From: Tetrahymena thermophila SB210
Lineage: Eukaryota > Ciliophora > Oligohymenophorea > Hymenostomatida > Tetrahymenidae
Assembly: GCF_000189635.1 (NCBI RefSeq)
Contig: NW_002476407.1
Coordinates: 372,001 to 436,000, forward strand
Length of the DNA: 64,000 nt
Direction of reading: 5' to 3'
Numbering within the stretch: position 1 is the first letter of the stretch; every line of letters begins with the position of its first letter. The notes under the pieces were generated by a model, which did no database searches, had not been told where the DNA came from, and saw only the letters and a list, made by a program, of their open reading frames with translations. Positions 1 through 12,594 of the stretch are shown piece after piece. The translations under genes were made by a program, and so were the position numbers.

Positions 1-2648
1 GAATTTTGCATAGCTATCTAACAACTGACAATCTCATTTACTGCATAGAGTCATATTCTTATAAGTTGTAAAACTTTTCATTAAGTTAGGCATTTAGTGC
101 TTCAGATCTATCAAAGAATTAAAGGATTTATAATATATATTATAAATAGCCTTATATTTAGAATGAATAGAACTCATAAACGAATTCTAAATAATGTAAT
201 TTTACTCCTTTTTATGCTGACAGATACGCATTAGCCATCTCCTTTTTCTGCATATAATAGCTGATAGAACCTACTGAAATAAACTAAAATGTTATTTCTA
301 GAGCTATCAAGTTAATGGAATAAAAGAAAGATAATGCATCAGTAAGTAATTAAGTAATTCTACATCTGTTAAATTTTTCAAATCAGCAACAATAAGATAC
401 TTATAGTGTTAATTAGTTTTGGAGCTAAATTTTTAATTTACTTGACAGTATTTAGCATATATAACCTGATGACGAAGAACTAGCTTCTGTAACAATATCA
501 AATTTAGATAACTAAGCATAAGATAAAAAGCATAATGTTGAGTATAGATCAGAAAGTGTTATCAAATAATTAGCTGATCAAAGCTACACAACATTTTAAT
601 TTTCAAAAAGTCTAGATTTGTATATACAATTGCTAGAATTGCAAGAGCAAAAATATGGAAAAAATGATGAAAAGTGCATACCCACATTAAATAAAATTTG
701 GAAAATATACTTTAGCAATAATGATTTCGAAAAAAGTTATATTTATTGTATTTAATATACAGAATTAGCTAAGCAAAACTATTAAAAACAAAAAAAATTG
801 CATTTATAGTAAACCAAAAAGACATAGTTAACATAAATTGACAGCCAATAAAATACGGAGTAGATGTCAGCTTTCAACAAGCTGTAAAGAAACTTAGTCA
901 CTGATTTTAACTTGAGTGGTTAGCTTAAGTGGTAGCTTGATAAAAAATAAGAAGCAATAGGTGATTATGAAATGGCACTCTAACTTTAAATAGAAATTTA
1001 TGGTGAAAATGAATACAATGTGATCAAAAATATTAATAACATAGGTGTGTATTATTCTAATATTAATTAAATGGATAAAGCTATTGAGATTATAAAAAAC
1101 GCTATTAGTAAAATGGAGCAGTAGAATATAACAGATTAATTATATACATCTGCTTTGTATAATATCGGAAATCTATTGAGTGATAATGGGTAATTATCAG
1201 AAGCTCTTCCTTATCTAACTAAGTCTTACGAAATCAAAAAGAAAACTCTAGGTAATAACTAAGAAGTGGGTAAATTGGCTCATCTGATTGGTACGCTTCA
1301 TTTCTAGCTTAAGAGCTATTAATAGAGTTTATCTTTCTTGGAGGAAGCTGTCTAAATTTTACAAAAGTTTTCAGAACCTGATGACTCAGAATATATTAAG
1401 TATAAAAGAAATTATATTGTCTCTCTCGTAAAAAATAATTTACATCAATAAGCAAATTAGTAAATAGAATCCATTCTTTAAGCTTTGTCTTAATCTACTT
1501 TTCAATCTTTTACAGAAACACCTTCATAGGTTTACTACGACTTGGGTAGTTTCTTGGAGAAAATACTTAAATATGACTATGCAAAATTATCATATGAATA
1601 AAGTATTAATTAATTGAAGTCTAGTAATGTTGAATAAGATGATGCAACATTACAGGCTTGTCTAAAACGAATAAATTCTTTGTAAAATAAAATAGAAAAT
1701 TAGTAAAAATCAGATTTAAAAAGTTAGAATTAGGAAGATTAGTAACAAATTGTGTCAGATAAAATGGCAGAAAATAAGTAAAATAAATAACAAGATTAGA
1801 AATAAGTTGTGCAGCAATAGATAATAGAGAATAAGTAAAATAAATAGTAAGATTAGAAATAAATTGTGTAAGGTAAAACAATAGTAAGTAGTTAGAATAA
1901 ATAGCCTGATTCGAAATAAGCTGTGTAAGATAAAATGGAAGAAAATAATTAAAATAAGTAGCAAGACTAGAAATAAAATAACCACTAGCTTGAAACATAA
2001 ATTAATAAATAAGAGCATAAAAGTATTGATTAAAATATTATTAATAATCCCTAATCTTTATAACCAGATAATAATCATGCTGATATAAAACCAAAACAAG
2101 CCCAATAAGAAGCAAATAATTAAAATATAAACAACATAGTGATAAATGATAACAATTAAAATAAGAAAGAAGTGAATAGTAGTAATCTTAACAGTAATAA
2201 CAATAAAACTAATAACAACAGCCACAGTGATAACAACAATACTAATAGCAACAAAAATATTATTGCTAATAACAATAACAATATTAGCACCAATAACAAT
2301 AATAACAACAAAAATAGCAATAGCAGTAATCATATTTAATCATTTAGCAACATTGTTTTTGATGATAATAAAAACAATTAATAACAATAATAAAACTTGA
2401 AAAATTCAACTAACAATAATTCTAAAGATGTAAATTAGAATAATTAGAATACCTCTATTCCATATTAACTTAAGGTTTCTAGTAATATTAAATAAAATTA
2501 AGCTATAAACCAGGATAAATAAACATAAGATGAAGCAAATAAATAGGGTGATTCACAAATAGCAAATTAAAATCAACACAATTAAATTAAAACTGATAAA
2601 AATAAAGACTCAAATTAAGGAACAAATAATCAATAACCAAAAATTTGA
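1..2648 (+). CDS. TPR-repeat protein with Gln/Asn-rich C terminus (5' end outside window)
   Basis: One uninterrupted ciliate-code frame runs from the window edge (codons from position 3) to TGA at 2646-2648, giving 881 residues with no start in view. Residues about 300-470 (roughly 900-1450) are tetratricopeptide repeats of the kinesin-light-chain type, with NIGVYYSN, YNIGNLLSDNGQ and AHLIGTLHF segments, so the protein is probably a scaffold binding partners through helical hairpins. From about 1680 the sequence turns low-complexity: four 19-residue tandem repeats (57-bp period) and then an Asn-rich tract. No intron is needed anywhere. TPR proteins of this layout are a large family in ciliates; the specific partner cannot be read from sequence. 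Confidence 0.85.
1755..1985 (+). repeat. Four tandem 57-bp repeats inside the TPR gene
   Basis: The same word recurs near 1773, 1830, 1887 and 1953-1960, and aligned copies are 57 bp apart. This encodes a 19-residue Gln/Lys/Asp-rich unit of the form NKQ-QDQKQ-VQ. The length is a multiple of three, so copy-number change would not break the frame. Confidence 0.8.
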
Positions 2649-3128
2649 AAATATAGTTATTAAAGTTCTTAAAAATAGGTCTAAGTTTTATGTTTTGATT
2701 TGGTTTGTCTCAAAAATTATAATTTGGGATATGTTTGTTTAATAAACAAATAAAACAAAATAATATTATCAATACTATTTTTAAATTATACTGTTTATAT
2801 TTTAATGTTAGAATAAGTTTATTATGATGTTTTTCATAGAAATAATTTATATAATAAAAAATATAAAAATTTTCTTAAATATTTGTTTTATTTCATTGTT
2901 TTGATAAAATATATTTAAATAATAACTATGAATCTTTTATTCAGTTTGGCTATCATAAAAAGATGTAATCAATAGTTTTACAATTTTATTATATAATAAT
3001 AATTCAATAAATAATTTTTAGATATTCAAAAAATAGCGCTCAAATAAAGAGTACACAAGCATTGAAATACAAACAATAGTCATAGATAATAATTATAATA
3101 AATAAAGGAAAATTAGATTAAATTAAAA
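2649..3128. other. Intergenic AT-rich stretch
   Basis: About 480 bp downstream of the TPR gene. Short ORFs occur on both strands but none shows codon structure unlike the surrounding AT-rich background. I see nothing else in it. Confidence 0.6.
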
Positions 3129-3384
3129 ATGGAAGAACCTAAAGATAATTACAAGCAAAAGTTTGAAATATTAAACGTAAGATATTTGAATAAGGGACAT
3201 CCATTTTAAATATTATTTCATTTTTATTAATAAATAGAAATTGTACAAAAATTTAGAACACACCTGTATAGAAACGCAAACTAAAATTGAATATATGAAT
3301 AAAAAGAAAGACACTCTAAAAAAGAAAATAGATTTTTTAAAATTGCAGTTAAATAAATTAGTAATTAATTTGTTTGTTAATTGA
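3129..3384 (+). CDS. Possible small coiled-coil protein (two exons)
   Basis: Candidate gene: exon 3129-3176, a 61-nt intron 3177-3237 (GTAAGA...AATAG), exon 3238-3384 ending TGA, giving 64 residues. The start has an A-rich context. The second exon is Lys/Glu/Leu-rich with heptad-like spacing (KKKIDFLKLQLNKL), suggesting a short coiled coil. I do not recognise a family. A GTAATT donor lies just before the stop, so a further exon is possible. It could also be a chance ORF pair; the codon content and clean phase-0 junction are the only support. Confidence 0.4.
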
Positions 3385-4267
3385 TAAAACATTTTAATAA
3401 AAGCATATTTACTTATTTTTCTTAAAAATAGAATGACATTTATGATGATTATCCACAATAATGAACAATTAATATTTAAAAATGGAATAGTTTCTTCTTT
3501 CAAAAGATATAAAAATATATTATATAAATCAATTTAACCAAAGCAGCTTTCTTTTAAATAGTCTATTATTGATTTAATAAACTATAAATATAAAAATACT
3601 TAAATTTTTCAATATTTTATCCTTTGCTCTGTTAATAGTAATTAATATTTATTGCACATTAAGATTTGTTTGAATTTAAGATAAAAAGATTTTTATATAA
3701 AATTAATCACATTTTTATTTAAATTGAAATAGTTTTTTGTATGAAATTTTAACTTTTTTATATTTTAAGTAATTAATATATTTTATTTTATTGCATTCAT
3801 ACACTGAAATTAAATTTGGAATTTTAATGAATAAATGTAAAAATTATTTTCGAGAATATTTACTATGATCCATAAATATCTCAAGCAATTTCTTATACTT
3901 GTGCTAAAAATTAAATTTATACTGATGACGATCAAAAATATTACAAAATATTACATAAGATTAGATAGTATGCAAATTGCAAGTAAAAATACTTCAATTT
4001 TAAAGCATCAAATAAAGTGTAAATGTTTTCAAACAGACTTATGCAACTTAGTGAGTCATTGATTGTACGTTTAGTGGTTTTGATTGGTTAAAGGAATATT
4101 ATGAAAATTCTTTTTCTATTTTTATCAAATTTCGCTAAATTAAGTAAAAATTTGGATCAATATTATGATAAAAGAAAAAATACTAAAGATATATTATCAT
4201 AATTTCTGATTAAGTTAAATAAATAATAAATAAAAAATTTTAAGTAAATTTAAAAACTACTAGCAGT
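3385..4267. other. Intergenic region before the lipin gene
   Basis: About 880 bp, strongly AT-rich. A 65-codon standard-code ORF at 3865-4062 and a frame from the ATG at 4101 lack any recognisable protein character. Probably holds the lipin promoter; no motif stands out. Confidence 0.5.
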
Positions 4268-7200
4268 ATGAGTGTTTTAAAAAAACTATAAGAAGTTTTT
4301 GATATAAATGAAGTAATTTATTTTTATTCTCCACTTGCAAGTTCTGCCTTCTTTTTATATACTCAAATTTTATTTTTATTACCTAAAGTCTACTTTGAGT
4401 GGTTGTGTTGATATTATTTGCATAGAGTAGCCTGATAAAACTCTTAAGTCCTCTTCTTTCCATGTTAGATTTGGAAAGTTCAAAGTACTTAAAAGCAATG
4501 AAAAGATAGTTACTATCAAGATTAATGATATAATTCAAAAAGTTACTATGAAGATGGATTCAACAGGAGAAGCTTATTTTGAAGATATTGTAATCAATTT
4601 TCATATCTATTTTTTAAATTAAAATTAGCAAAACTCATTTAATATTACTTTATTCTAAAAAAGAGAGATGAAAGCGCTTTGGAAAAAATATTTAATGCAG
4701 GTCTTTCATCAGATGATGCGTTTTCAGATTATGAAAGTATTTCCAAAATGTATATCATTTAAAGTAACAAATATACATAATTATATAGTACCAAATATGT
4801 AATCAGATGATGAAGGTGCATTTGACAAAGAAAAGATAAATGAACAGATAAGCAGTAAATAAAATTCAATTTATAATGAGTTTATAGCATTATAAACGTT
4901 AATAAAAGAAAATTAGTATAGGTTTGATGATTTAGTTTCTCCATACAAAGACGTAAAAGAAAAAGAAAAAGAAGGAAAGTAAGCAAATAACATAAATGTC
5001 AGTAATTAAGGATAGCAAACTAAGGAAAAGGAGGTATCAGCTCTACCTTAAAATTAAAATTAACCTGAATAGAAGAAAGGAGGATTTTGGCATTCTATTT
5101 TTGGTGGTAGAAAGAAATAAGAAGATAGTATAAGTAATCAGACTAGTAGAAAAAATTCAGAAAATCCTACTTTAGAAGAGCTACAAAAAATTACTTAAGA
5201 GTAGGTTAAAGAATAGAATATAAGTGAAGTAAAATAAGAAGGATCTACTTAACTGCCAAGTTCTTCATTTAATTCTAATGGTGTAGCTTCAAGTGATATC
5301 GAAAGCGAAGTTGATAAATTTGTTATCAATGACGAAATTTAGGAGCGCAGTAAAAATTAATAAAAGAATCAAAATATAAATAATAGCAAATCTTAAGTCA
5401 GTAATTCTAATAGCTTGTAATTCAAAGAAGATAAATATAAAATGAGTGAAGTAGTAGAAAATTTAGAAAAAAAGAAGCCTTCTCCTTCTATGGAAAAGAA
5501 ATCATCTACTGAAGGAGTAAGTGAAACCTTAGAGAGAAAAGAAAGTTAAAAATAATTAAACACTAATTAGAGCCAGACAAATACCTAAAATTCAGAAAGT
5601 AAATTATAATATAATAACTACCCACCATTAAAACTATTCAAAAGCAATAATTGAAACTGTTTGAAATTTTTTTCATATTTAAAAAAAGAGGATAAAAAGA
5701 AAGATGGAAAAGATTAAAATAAGATTGAGATGAAAGATCTCATTGATTAAAATAAAGATCTTAAAGATTTAATATCTTCAAAAAAGCAAGATAAATAGTA
5801 AGTAGCTTAATAGGAGGCTGGTAAAATCTAAGAAGTTAAAGAAGAAGGAAATGAAGAGGAAGAAGATGAAGAAGAAGAGGATGAAGATGAAATGGAAATA
5901 GGTTTATCACTTTGCAATAACGTTTAGCAGAAAAAAGGTGAAAATAAATCATTAGATTAGTTATTTGAAGATTATAAAGTTACTTATGAACAATTCAGTT
6001 AAGATCCAGTCAAGGTTAAAATTTATTTAAAGTCTTTAAATTAACTTAGGTAATTTGTATCTAAAAATAGATTTTAAATGATAAAAATCTTTTGCTTAAA
6101 ATTGGATATCATTTATATCCCTTAGAAATTGCTTCCACAATTCTTATTTGTCGTTTGGCATTCAAATAAGAAATCCCTGATAATGTTCTACAAAATATGA
6201 TTAAGCAATAAAAAAAGAAATCATCTTCTGGTTTCTTAGATTTCTTTTTCCGCCGTAACAAAAATGAAAGCACTCCACAGTAGAAGCCAGTAGAAGTAGA
6301 GCATACTTAGCAGAAAGATAAAACCCTCAAAAAAGATATTTCTAATTTACAGTTAAATTCAGGAGACAAAAATGATTAGTAAGTATCTAGCCCAATACAA
6401 TCCCCAAAAAGTGCTGATAATCTTGATATAAATAAAGCTAGAAAAAATAGTGATGAACTCTCAGTTGTGAGTGATTCTAACTCAGTATTTGGAAAATAAA
6501 AAATTAGAAAAACATTTAGACCAAAATCAGATATTCTCAAATCTTTTAATTTAAAACCTGGTGCTAACAAAATTAGTTTCACAGTAGTAACTAAATTGCT
6601 AGGAGAATAGACATTGGAAGGATATATTTATTTATGGTAGAGCAATGTCTAAATTGTAATTTCAGACATAGATGGAACAATCACCAAGTAAATTTTATAT
6701 TATTTCAATAATATTAATAATAATAAAAAATTATTATAATAAAGATCTGATGTACTTGGCTAAATTATGCCTATGCTTGATAAAGATTGGACTCATGAAG
6801 GCGTCATTAGTTTATATTAAAATATAGTCAAAAATGGCTATTAAATTTTATATTTAACTGCAAGAGCTATTGGGCAAGTAATTAATTAAATTAATTGATC
6901 TAATCTATATTTTAAAATATTATAATTAAAGTCGGAGTAAACCAGAAAATTTATCTATAATGTGAAGCAAGAAAACGTCAATCTCCCTTTAGGACCTGTA
7001 ATAATGTCATCTGATAGATTACTTAAATCTTTTAAAAGAGAAGTTATAGACAGAAAACCTGAGGTTTTTAAAATTGCTGTTTTAAGAGAAATTTAGTCTT
7101 TGTTCCCTAATAAAAACGTCTATTATGCAGGATTTGGAAATAGAGAAACAGTAGAATCAATTAATTTAATTTATAAAGTTAAATATTTTTTATATTAAAA

Positions 7201-7538
7201 TAAAGGATGCTGTAGCCTACAGAGCAGTTTAAGTTAGTATTTAAAAAATTTACATTATTAATCCAGCTTCAGAGCTTCACTAAATAAATAACACTTTCAA
7301 AAAAAGGTAAGGATTTAAAAAGTTTAATATAAATTTATTTTATTATTTTATTTATTTAAATAAATAAATAAATTTTTTATAATTGAAAAGCTATTTATAG
7401 TTAAATGATATGGTTGATTAAGTATTTCCTCCCATCAAGCAGGAAGAAGATTAAATTTAAGAAGAATATAATTCATTTAATTTCTGGAAAATAAAACCAC
7501 CAGCTGTTGAAGATATTAACTAACTATTAAGCGAATGA
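4268..7538 (+). CDS. Lipin-type phosphatidate phosphatase
   Basis: Mg-dependent phosphatidate phosphatase converting phosphatidic acid to diacylglycerol at ER/nuclear membranes, also a transcriptional co-regulator in some eukaryotes. Exons: 4268-4312, 4389-4589, 4664-4736, 4789-5598, 5689-6014, 6071-6687, 6745-6877, 6932-7150, 7206-7306, 7391-7538; total 890 residues with every junction in frame. N-terminal lipin domain at about residues 15-85 (TLSGCVDIICIEQPD, FHVRFGKF). A long acidic, Gln/Ser-rich linker follows. The C-terminal catalytic LNS2 half carries the haloacid-dehalogenase motif DIDGT at 684-688, then DKDWTHEG, LTARAIGQ and FGNRE, all in family order. The C terminus matches the lipin end (SYLQLNDMVDQVFPP). 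Catalytic aspartates are intact, so it should be active. Confidence 0.93.
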
Positions 7539-8368
7539 AATTATTTAATTAAAATAAAAAAAAATCTAATAATTTAATTTTAAGTATTTAACAAATTTGT
7601 TTGTTGATTTTATTAATTTAGCTGAAATAAATTATCATTTTTTTTTTTTCAAGTAAATTAATATTAAATTTTTCAAAGCTTCATTACTTTAAGCAAAAAT
7701 TACAAAAACTATTTGCTTAAACATTTAATCTTTAAATTAAGATTTTATTTATTTTACTATCTGATCGATTCAAAAATTATTTAGTATTTTTATTTCTAAA
7801 ATATTTCATTTTTTTATTTATTAAATAAAATATTATTTAAAAAAAATTTTAACACAAAAAATAATTAAAATTATAAAAAGCTAAATTATCTTATTTTTTA
7901 ATGATTAATAAATTTATTTGCTATTTTTGAGGATAATAAATAAAATTTTATTACTTTAAACAAATACAAAAGCTTTAATACATCAAGTAAAAAATATTTT
8001 TTTTAGAAAACATTAATTCAATAAATTAAAAATAGCAATCATAATTAATTTACTATATTAATTATTTAGTTAAATTTATCTAAATATTCATAAAACTTGT
8101 TCTTAATCATTGACTTATTAATTTATTTTAAAATCAAAAATGTTTTTGTTTTTAATATTGGCCATTCTTTTTTGTTGAAATAATTATTGTTATTATTATT
8201 ATCTTAGTTATATTGTCAATTTTATGCCAAAATATTTTTTGAATTGAAAGAAATACTTAAATTTTCAATGTTATTATTAAGAAACATCAAAAAAAGTTTG
8301 ATAAAATTTCAAATTAAAAGATTTGTAAAATTTAGATAAAATCTTTGTATCTTATTTTAAAATATTAA
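7539..8368. other. Intergenic AT-rich region
   Basis: 830 bp between two plus-strand genes, with long A and T runs and short ATT repeats. No gene or RNA is evident. Confidence 0.6.
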
Positions 8369-9761
8369 ATGGATAGCTCTTAAAAATAAATTAAAAGAAT
8401 TAAGAAACTTTATAATATTCTTTACGAATTAAATTTTTTTAGGTCTTTTGTTATACAAGATAAATGCAATCTCCCAAACTACATAGATCCAAATTAGTTT
8501 ACTGATGATGATGAATAATAAGTAACTCATTATTATTATTATTATTATTATTTTTATTTCATCTTTAAATTGAAATCAGAATTTTCTAACTATTCGTAAG
8601 TAAATAGGAAATACTATCTGAGTTTTTGATGCCATTTATTAAACCAGGAGATAAGCATTTAGATCTTATTGAATTTCTAATTAAAAAGTATTTTAAAAAC
8701 TTACTTAAACTAATTTTAGAAAATATTTAAAAAGCTATAAATTCATAATAATATTAGGATTTCCAAAGATACTTTTGAAAAATGTGTGCTTTATGAAGAT
8801 GACCCTTACGAGTTTAGAGTTAAAAGTATATTTTTTATTAAGCTGTATTGATTTATATAAAAGGTCATTTATTTAAATCTTAGGAATTAGAATTATGTCA
8901 AGTAGATTAGGAATACTAGGATAGTCTAAATTTTCAAAAAATTTAAATTTTAGTAAAGTAATTGAAGGAAAAAGTGGTGTAGAACCTAGTGTGAAATTTA
9001 TTTATGAATTGTCTAAATTAACTAAGTCGATATTGAAAACAAAAAGATAAGAGAGAGAATTAACTCATAGATAGCTATTTTTAGAATGCACTTATACTAT
9101 GGTTGAATTGTTTTTTATATAAAGAAATTTATTTAACAAAAAATATAAATAGAATAACCTCATAAATGTAGATATAAATCCTTTTTCAGTTGATTTTCCC
9201 ATAGAAAATGAATTACTGCAGCATGACGATATATAATTTTATGTAAACAACATCGAAGAAGAGGTAAACAAAGATAACGAGCTTTTAGAGGGAATTTAAG
9301 CTGAAAGAAGCAATAATCAATAAGACGATGAATAGTCATAATTAATGGATGCATACATAAATTAAATAGAAAAAGATGTTCTAGAGTCATTTGAGCTGTG
9401 TAAAGAAGATTTAGCAAGTTATAAAAATTAGTTAGACTTCCTTAAAGATTAAATTCTAAAGTAAATTTAAATATTATTTGTTTTAAATTAATAATTTTTG
9501 AAAAGGATATTTGATTTAGGTAGGAAAGAAACATCAAAGCTACAAAAAAAGATTTAATAGCAAGACTTCGATAAGTAAGATGAAAAAATCATTACTATAG
9601 ACTCTAAATTTTAAAAGATTTATAGAAACTTGCAATAAATTTAAGATTAGCTTATAACTTGTAACAATAAATATCACATTGATGATAGACTTTAAAATTT
9701 AGTAGAAAAAATTACTTAATTTGATTAGGATTTGAAATAAAGTAATAATGACTAAGTCTGA
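8369..9761 (+). CDS. Uncharacterised protein with C-terminal coiled coil
   Basis: Exons 8369-8521, 8608-8687, 8758-8825, 8884-9460, 9524-9761; 371 residues. All phases agree, including the 1- and 2-nt codon splits. The first intron contains an (ATT)n run. The last intron (63 nt) is in frame and stop-free, so the 21-codon read-through form is possible. Roughly the first 140 residues look globular (SEFLMPFIKPGD, YEDDPYEFR, SVKFIYELSKL). The remainder is charged, Gln-rich and predicted to coil. The globular-head-plus-coil plan recalls microtubule-associated subunits such as HAUS6, but I have no diagnostic residue and do not assign a function. It converges on the COMMD-like gene 163 bp downstream. 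Confidence 0.75.
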
Positions 9762-9924
9762 ATAGTAATTCAGGTTTTATTTTAAGAAAAATTAAATTTT
9801 TGGTTGATTATTTGATAGAATGAATGATTGATTGATAATAATTTTATGTGTCATAACAAGTTAGTTAGAACTTAATTTGAAGACAAAATAAAATAAATTT
9901 TACAGATAGTTTAATTAAATTAAT

Positions 9925-10915
9925 TCATACATTATATTACTCGCTAACTACACTTATTTCAGATATAATTTCTTTAAATGCCTATTTTTTAATTTTAAAG
10001 TAAAATTGATATTTTATATTGTTAATTTTTAAAAGTAAATTTAAAAAATTATTTATTTTAAGTATTAATAATTAATTATATAATTTTATTTATTTCATTT
10101 TTATATGTTTAATTTTTTATGAAAATGAATACCTTAAATTCTTATAATGAAAGAGCAAATTGGTCGTGGATTACTTCACCTGTACTAGTTTATACAGTTA
10201 GCTCTAATTTAACATAAATTTTATTAATTTCTTTGTTTTTTTGGTCACTTAAAAAGGAACAAACATTCCATTTCATATCTATCAACTTTCCTAAATTTAT
10301 CATTTTAACTATATTTTATTCCTTTTATTTATTAATATAAACTCTTTAATTCAATCATTCATTTATTATCTTTAATAATCTACATTTATTTGTGATTAGA
10401 ATAAGCTCACAAAGATAGACATTCTCTCTTCATCAATCATTGTATTTTCTTTCAAGAAACTCTGCATATTTTTTGCAGTGAGACCTTTCTTAGATCCAAA
10501 TCTACATTAAATTTATGATATTTTGAAATTACGAATCTTGCCAATTATTTTATAATCTATACCTTGAAATATTTACGAAAGAGTCCAAAACAGAATGAAC
10601 TTCTTCCTCTTTTAATTCAGGTGCTTCAGTCAAGCAGAGCTTTATATATTAATAAGAAAATTAAGATTTTTTAAAGCCTAAATTATCTTATTTTACCTCA
10701 GTTAATTAGGTTTTTTCAAATTCATTATTCTAATTCTTTGTAAATTTTATAATCTACTCAATCTAATAATTATAAATGTTCAAAATAAAAAATTAACATT
10801 TTATTTCTATTTTTTTAACATTTAGATTTACTATATAAATAAATAGTGCCTTAGGTATTTTGTTGCTAATATTGATACCTCTAATAATGTCTATGTTTAA
10901 TGCAAAATTTTCCAT
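9925..10915 (-). CDS. COMM-domain protein, COMMD10-like
   Basis: Exons on the minus strand: 10832-10915, 10697-10762, 10563-10639, 10384-10501, 10249-10285, 10133-10203, 9925-9981; 169 residues. COMMD proteins form a hetero-decameric ring that with CCDC22/CCDC93 makes the CCC complex of endosomal cargo recycling. The N-terminal helical part (IPKALFIYIIEQIIKF, EEEVHSVLDSFVNIS) resembles the COMMD10 HN domain. The C-terminal part has the COMM hallmark tryptophan (LIDMKWNV) followed by a beta strand (LKLTVQTSTGEV) and the closing helix (FKEIISEISVV). The intron at 10286-10383 is the least certain: the linker is shorter than usual, so extra coding sequence may lie there. The last intron is 151 nt. 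Confidence 0.75.
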
Positions 10916-11599
10916 TTTATTTAAACCTATTTTTTTTATTACTTCTTTTTCTTTTATAAAACAAGTGAAATCTTCAAATTAATTTTTGTTATATTTGTAA
11001 AAAGATTTGGAATTAATTAACTAAAAAGACCGATCCGAAATTAGTAAATAATTATTTTTTATTTCGTATCCAATCGATCATCATTTAGATAGATTTAAAT
11101 CATTTTCACTCAAATAATAGAATATCTTTTTATTTCTTTAATTATAATTTCTTTCCCTGGTATTTAACTTAAATTTTTAGCTTTTTTGCAGCAATTTGTA
11201 AATTAATAAATTTTATGTTGGCTAAAATAATTTGCAAATATTTACTTAAAAATTATAAACTAAAATTTTTATTTGTTATTAATAAAAACTAAAAATCATA
11301 TTATTAATTAAGAGATAAGAATTATTTGGAGTTTGTTAAAATATTTCATAAATCAAATAATAATAAACATTCAAAATCAATCCTTTTGAAAATACTAACA
11401 TTTATTTTTAATGAAATTTAATTTAAGGCTAGAGTCAAACTGAAGAAAAATCTTTACTTAGCAAATTTTATCTGTATATTTTCAAAGAGAAAAGAATACT
11501 TTTAGAAAACTAAAGAAAAATTAAAAACTTCTGAAAGCTTTTAATTAATTAATATTTTGAAGAGGAGTTTAATTTAGAGTAGAAATAGGATTAAGAAAA
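10916..11599. other. Divergent intergenic region
   Basis: 684 bp between the divergently transcribed COMMD-like and bL35m genes, presumably carrying both promoters. Base composition is uniformly AT-rich and no shared motif is visible. Confidence 0.6.
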
Positions 11600-12594
11600 A
11601 TGTTTCTTTTAAAAAAAGTAGGTTAAGCCTTATGTAAAAATACCATTAATGTGGTTAAATAGCAACCCTTGCAATAACAATCAAAGCAAATGATTCAAAG
11701 CTCATTTGATTTTAATTCTTTGATATTTATGCCTTACTAAACTTTTGCTTTTGCATAATTCCCAAAAATGTTTAAGACATAATACAAAAAAGGTAGATTA
11801 AGCTCTAGATTTAGAACTAAAAGTTCTACTTGGAAGAGAGGCCCTAAAACTGTTTTAAAAGCTCACAAATAATCAAATCATAGTGCTTTATTGAAGAGAA
11901 TTAGAATCGTAATATTTTAAAATATCTTTATTTTAATATTTAGATAATAAATTTTTATTTATCATTACCAAATTGGTTTTTGCAAAAATAGATATTAGTA
12001 TATGACAACTTTAACAAATTAATATAAAATATGAAAATTTTAAAATTTGAATATAATTTATTTTAAAAATCAATAACAGGTTGGTCCTTCTTGGGATAGA
12101 AAATTGAAGTTTAAGAGTGCTAATCATCGCCATTAATTGAGAAAGAAAAGTAGAGCTTGTTTAAAGTAATATCAAATTATATATAAAATCTAAATAAGAT
12201 TTTTTAAAGCCAAAATAAAAACAATAAAATCATAAATTGATATATAGAGAAATCATTTACTTGAAAAAAATAATTTATTTATGACAGATAATATTTGATT
12301 CAATAGAAAATTTTATTCTATCAAATTTAAATATTTATTTTAAAAATGAATCATAGATAATAACTTAATTAGCAATAAATATCATAATTTTAAAACTAAA
12401 TTGGTTGATTATTCTTCATACTACTTTGCTTGAATAATTACTCTTTTTATAAGAAAACATGTTTTTAAATAATATCTTAAAATTAAAATTATAGGAGAAA
12501 GAGAAGAGCTAGATATGCTCACCCTACCGATTTTAAAAGACTTAGAAGATTAATTCCTTCTCTTAAGAAGGCTAGCTTCAAGAATAACCATTGA
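11600..12594 (+). CDS. Mitochondrial large-subunit ribosomal protein bL35m
   Basis: Exons 11600-11908, 12080-12165, 12495-12594; 164 residues. The introns are long for this window (171 and 329 nt). The conserved bL35 core starts near residue 80: GPKTVLKAHKQSNHSALLKR, then LKFKSANHRHQLRKKSRACL (the bacterial HLLTKKS-RKR region), then the C-terminal FKRLRRLIPS. About 75 N-terminal residues, rich in Lys, Gln, Phe and hydroxylated residues, precede the core and fit a mitochondrial targeting region plus extension. bL35 is a small, very basic protein buried in the large subunit. Phases and stop agree. Confidence 0.85.

Noticed and set aside
1621-2333. Minus-strand standard-code ORFs of hydrophobic residues
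   Set aside because: They are antisense shadows of the Gln/Asn-rich coding sequence of the TPR gene, where TAA/TAG/AAT codons read backwards as Leu/Ile/Tyr.
8524-8552. ATT microsatellite as a functional repeat
   Set aside because: It sits within an intron of the coiled-coil gene and is ordinary simple sequence for this genome. A similar run occurs at about 13332.
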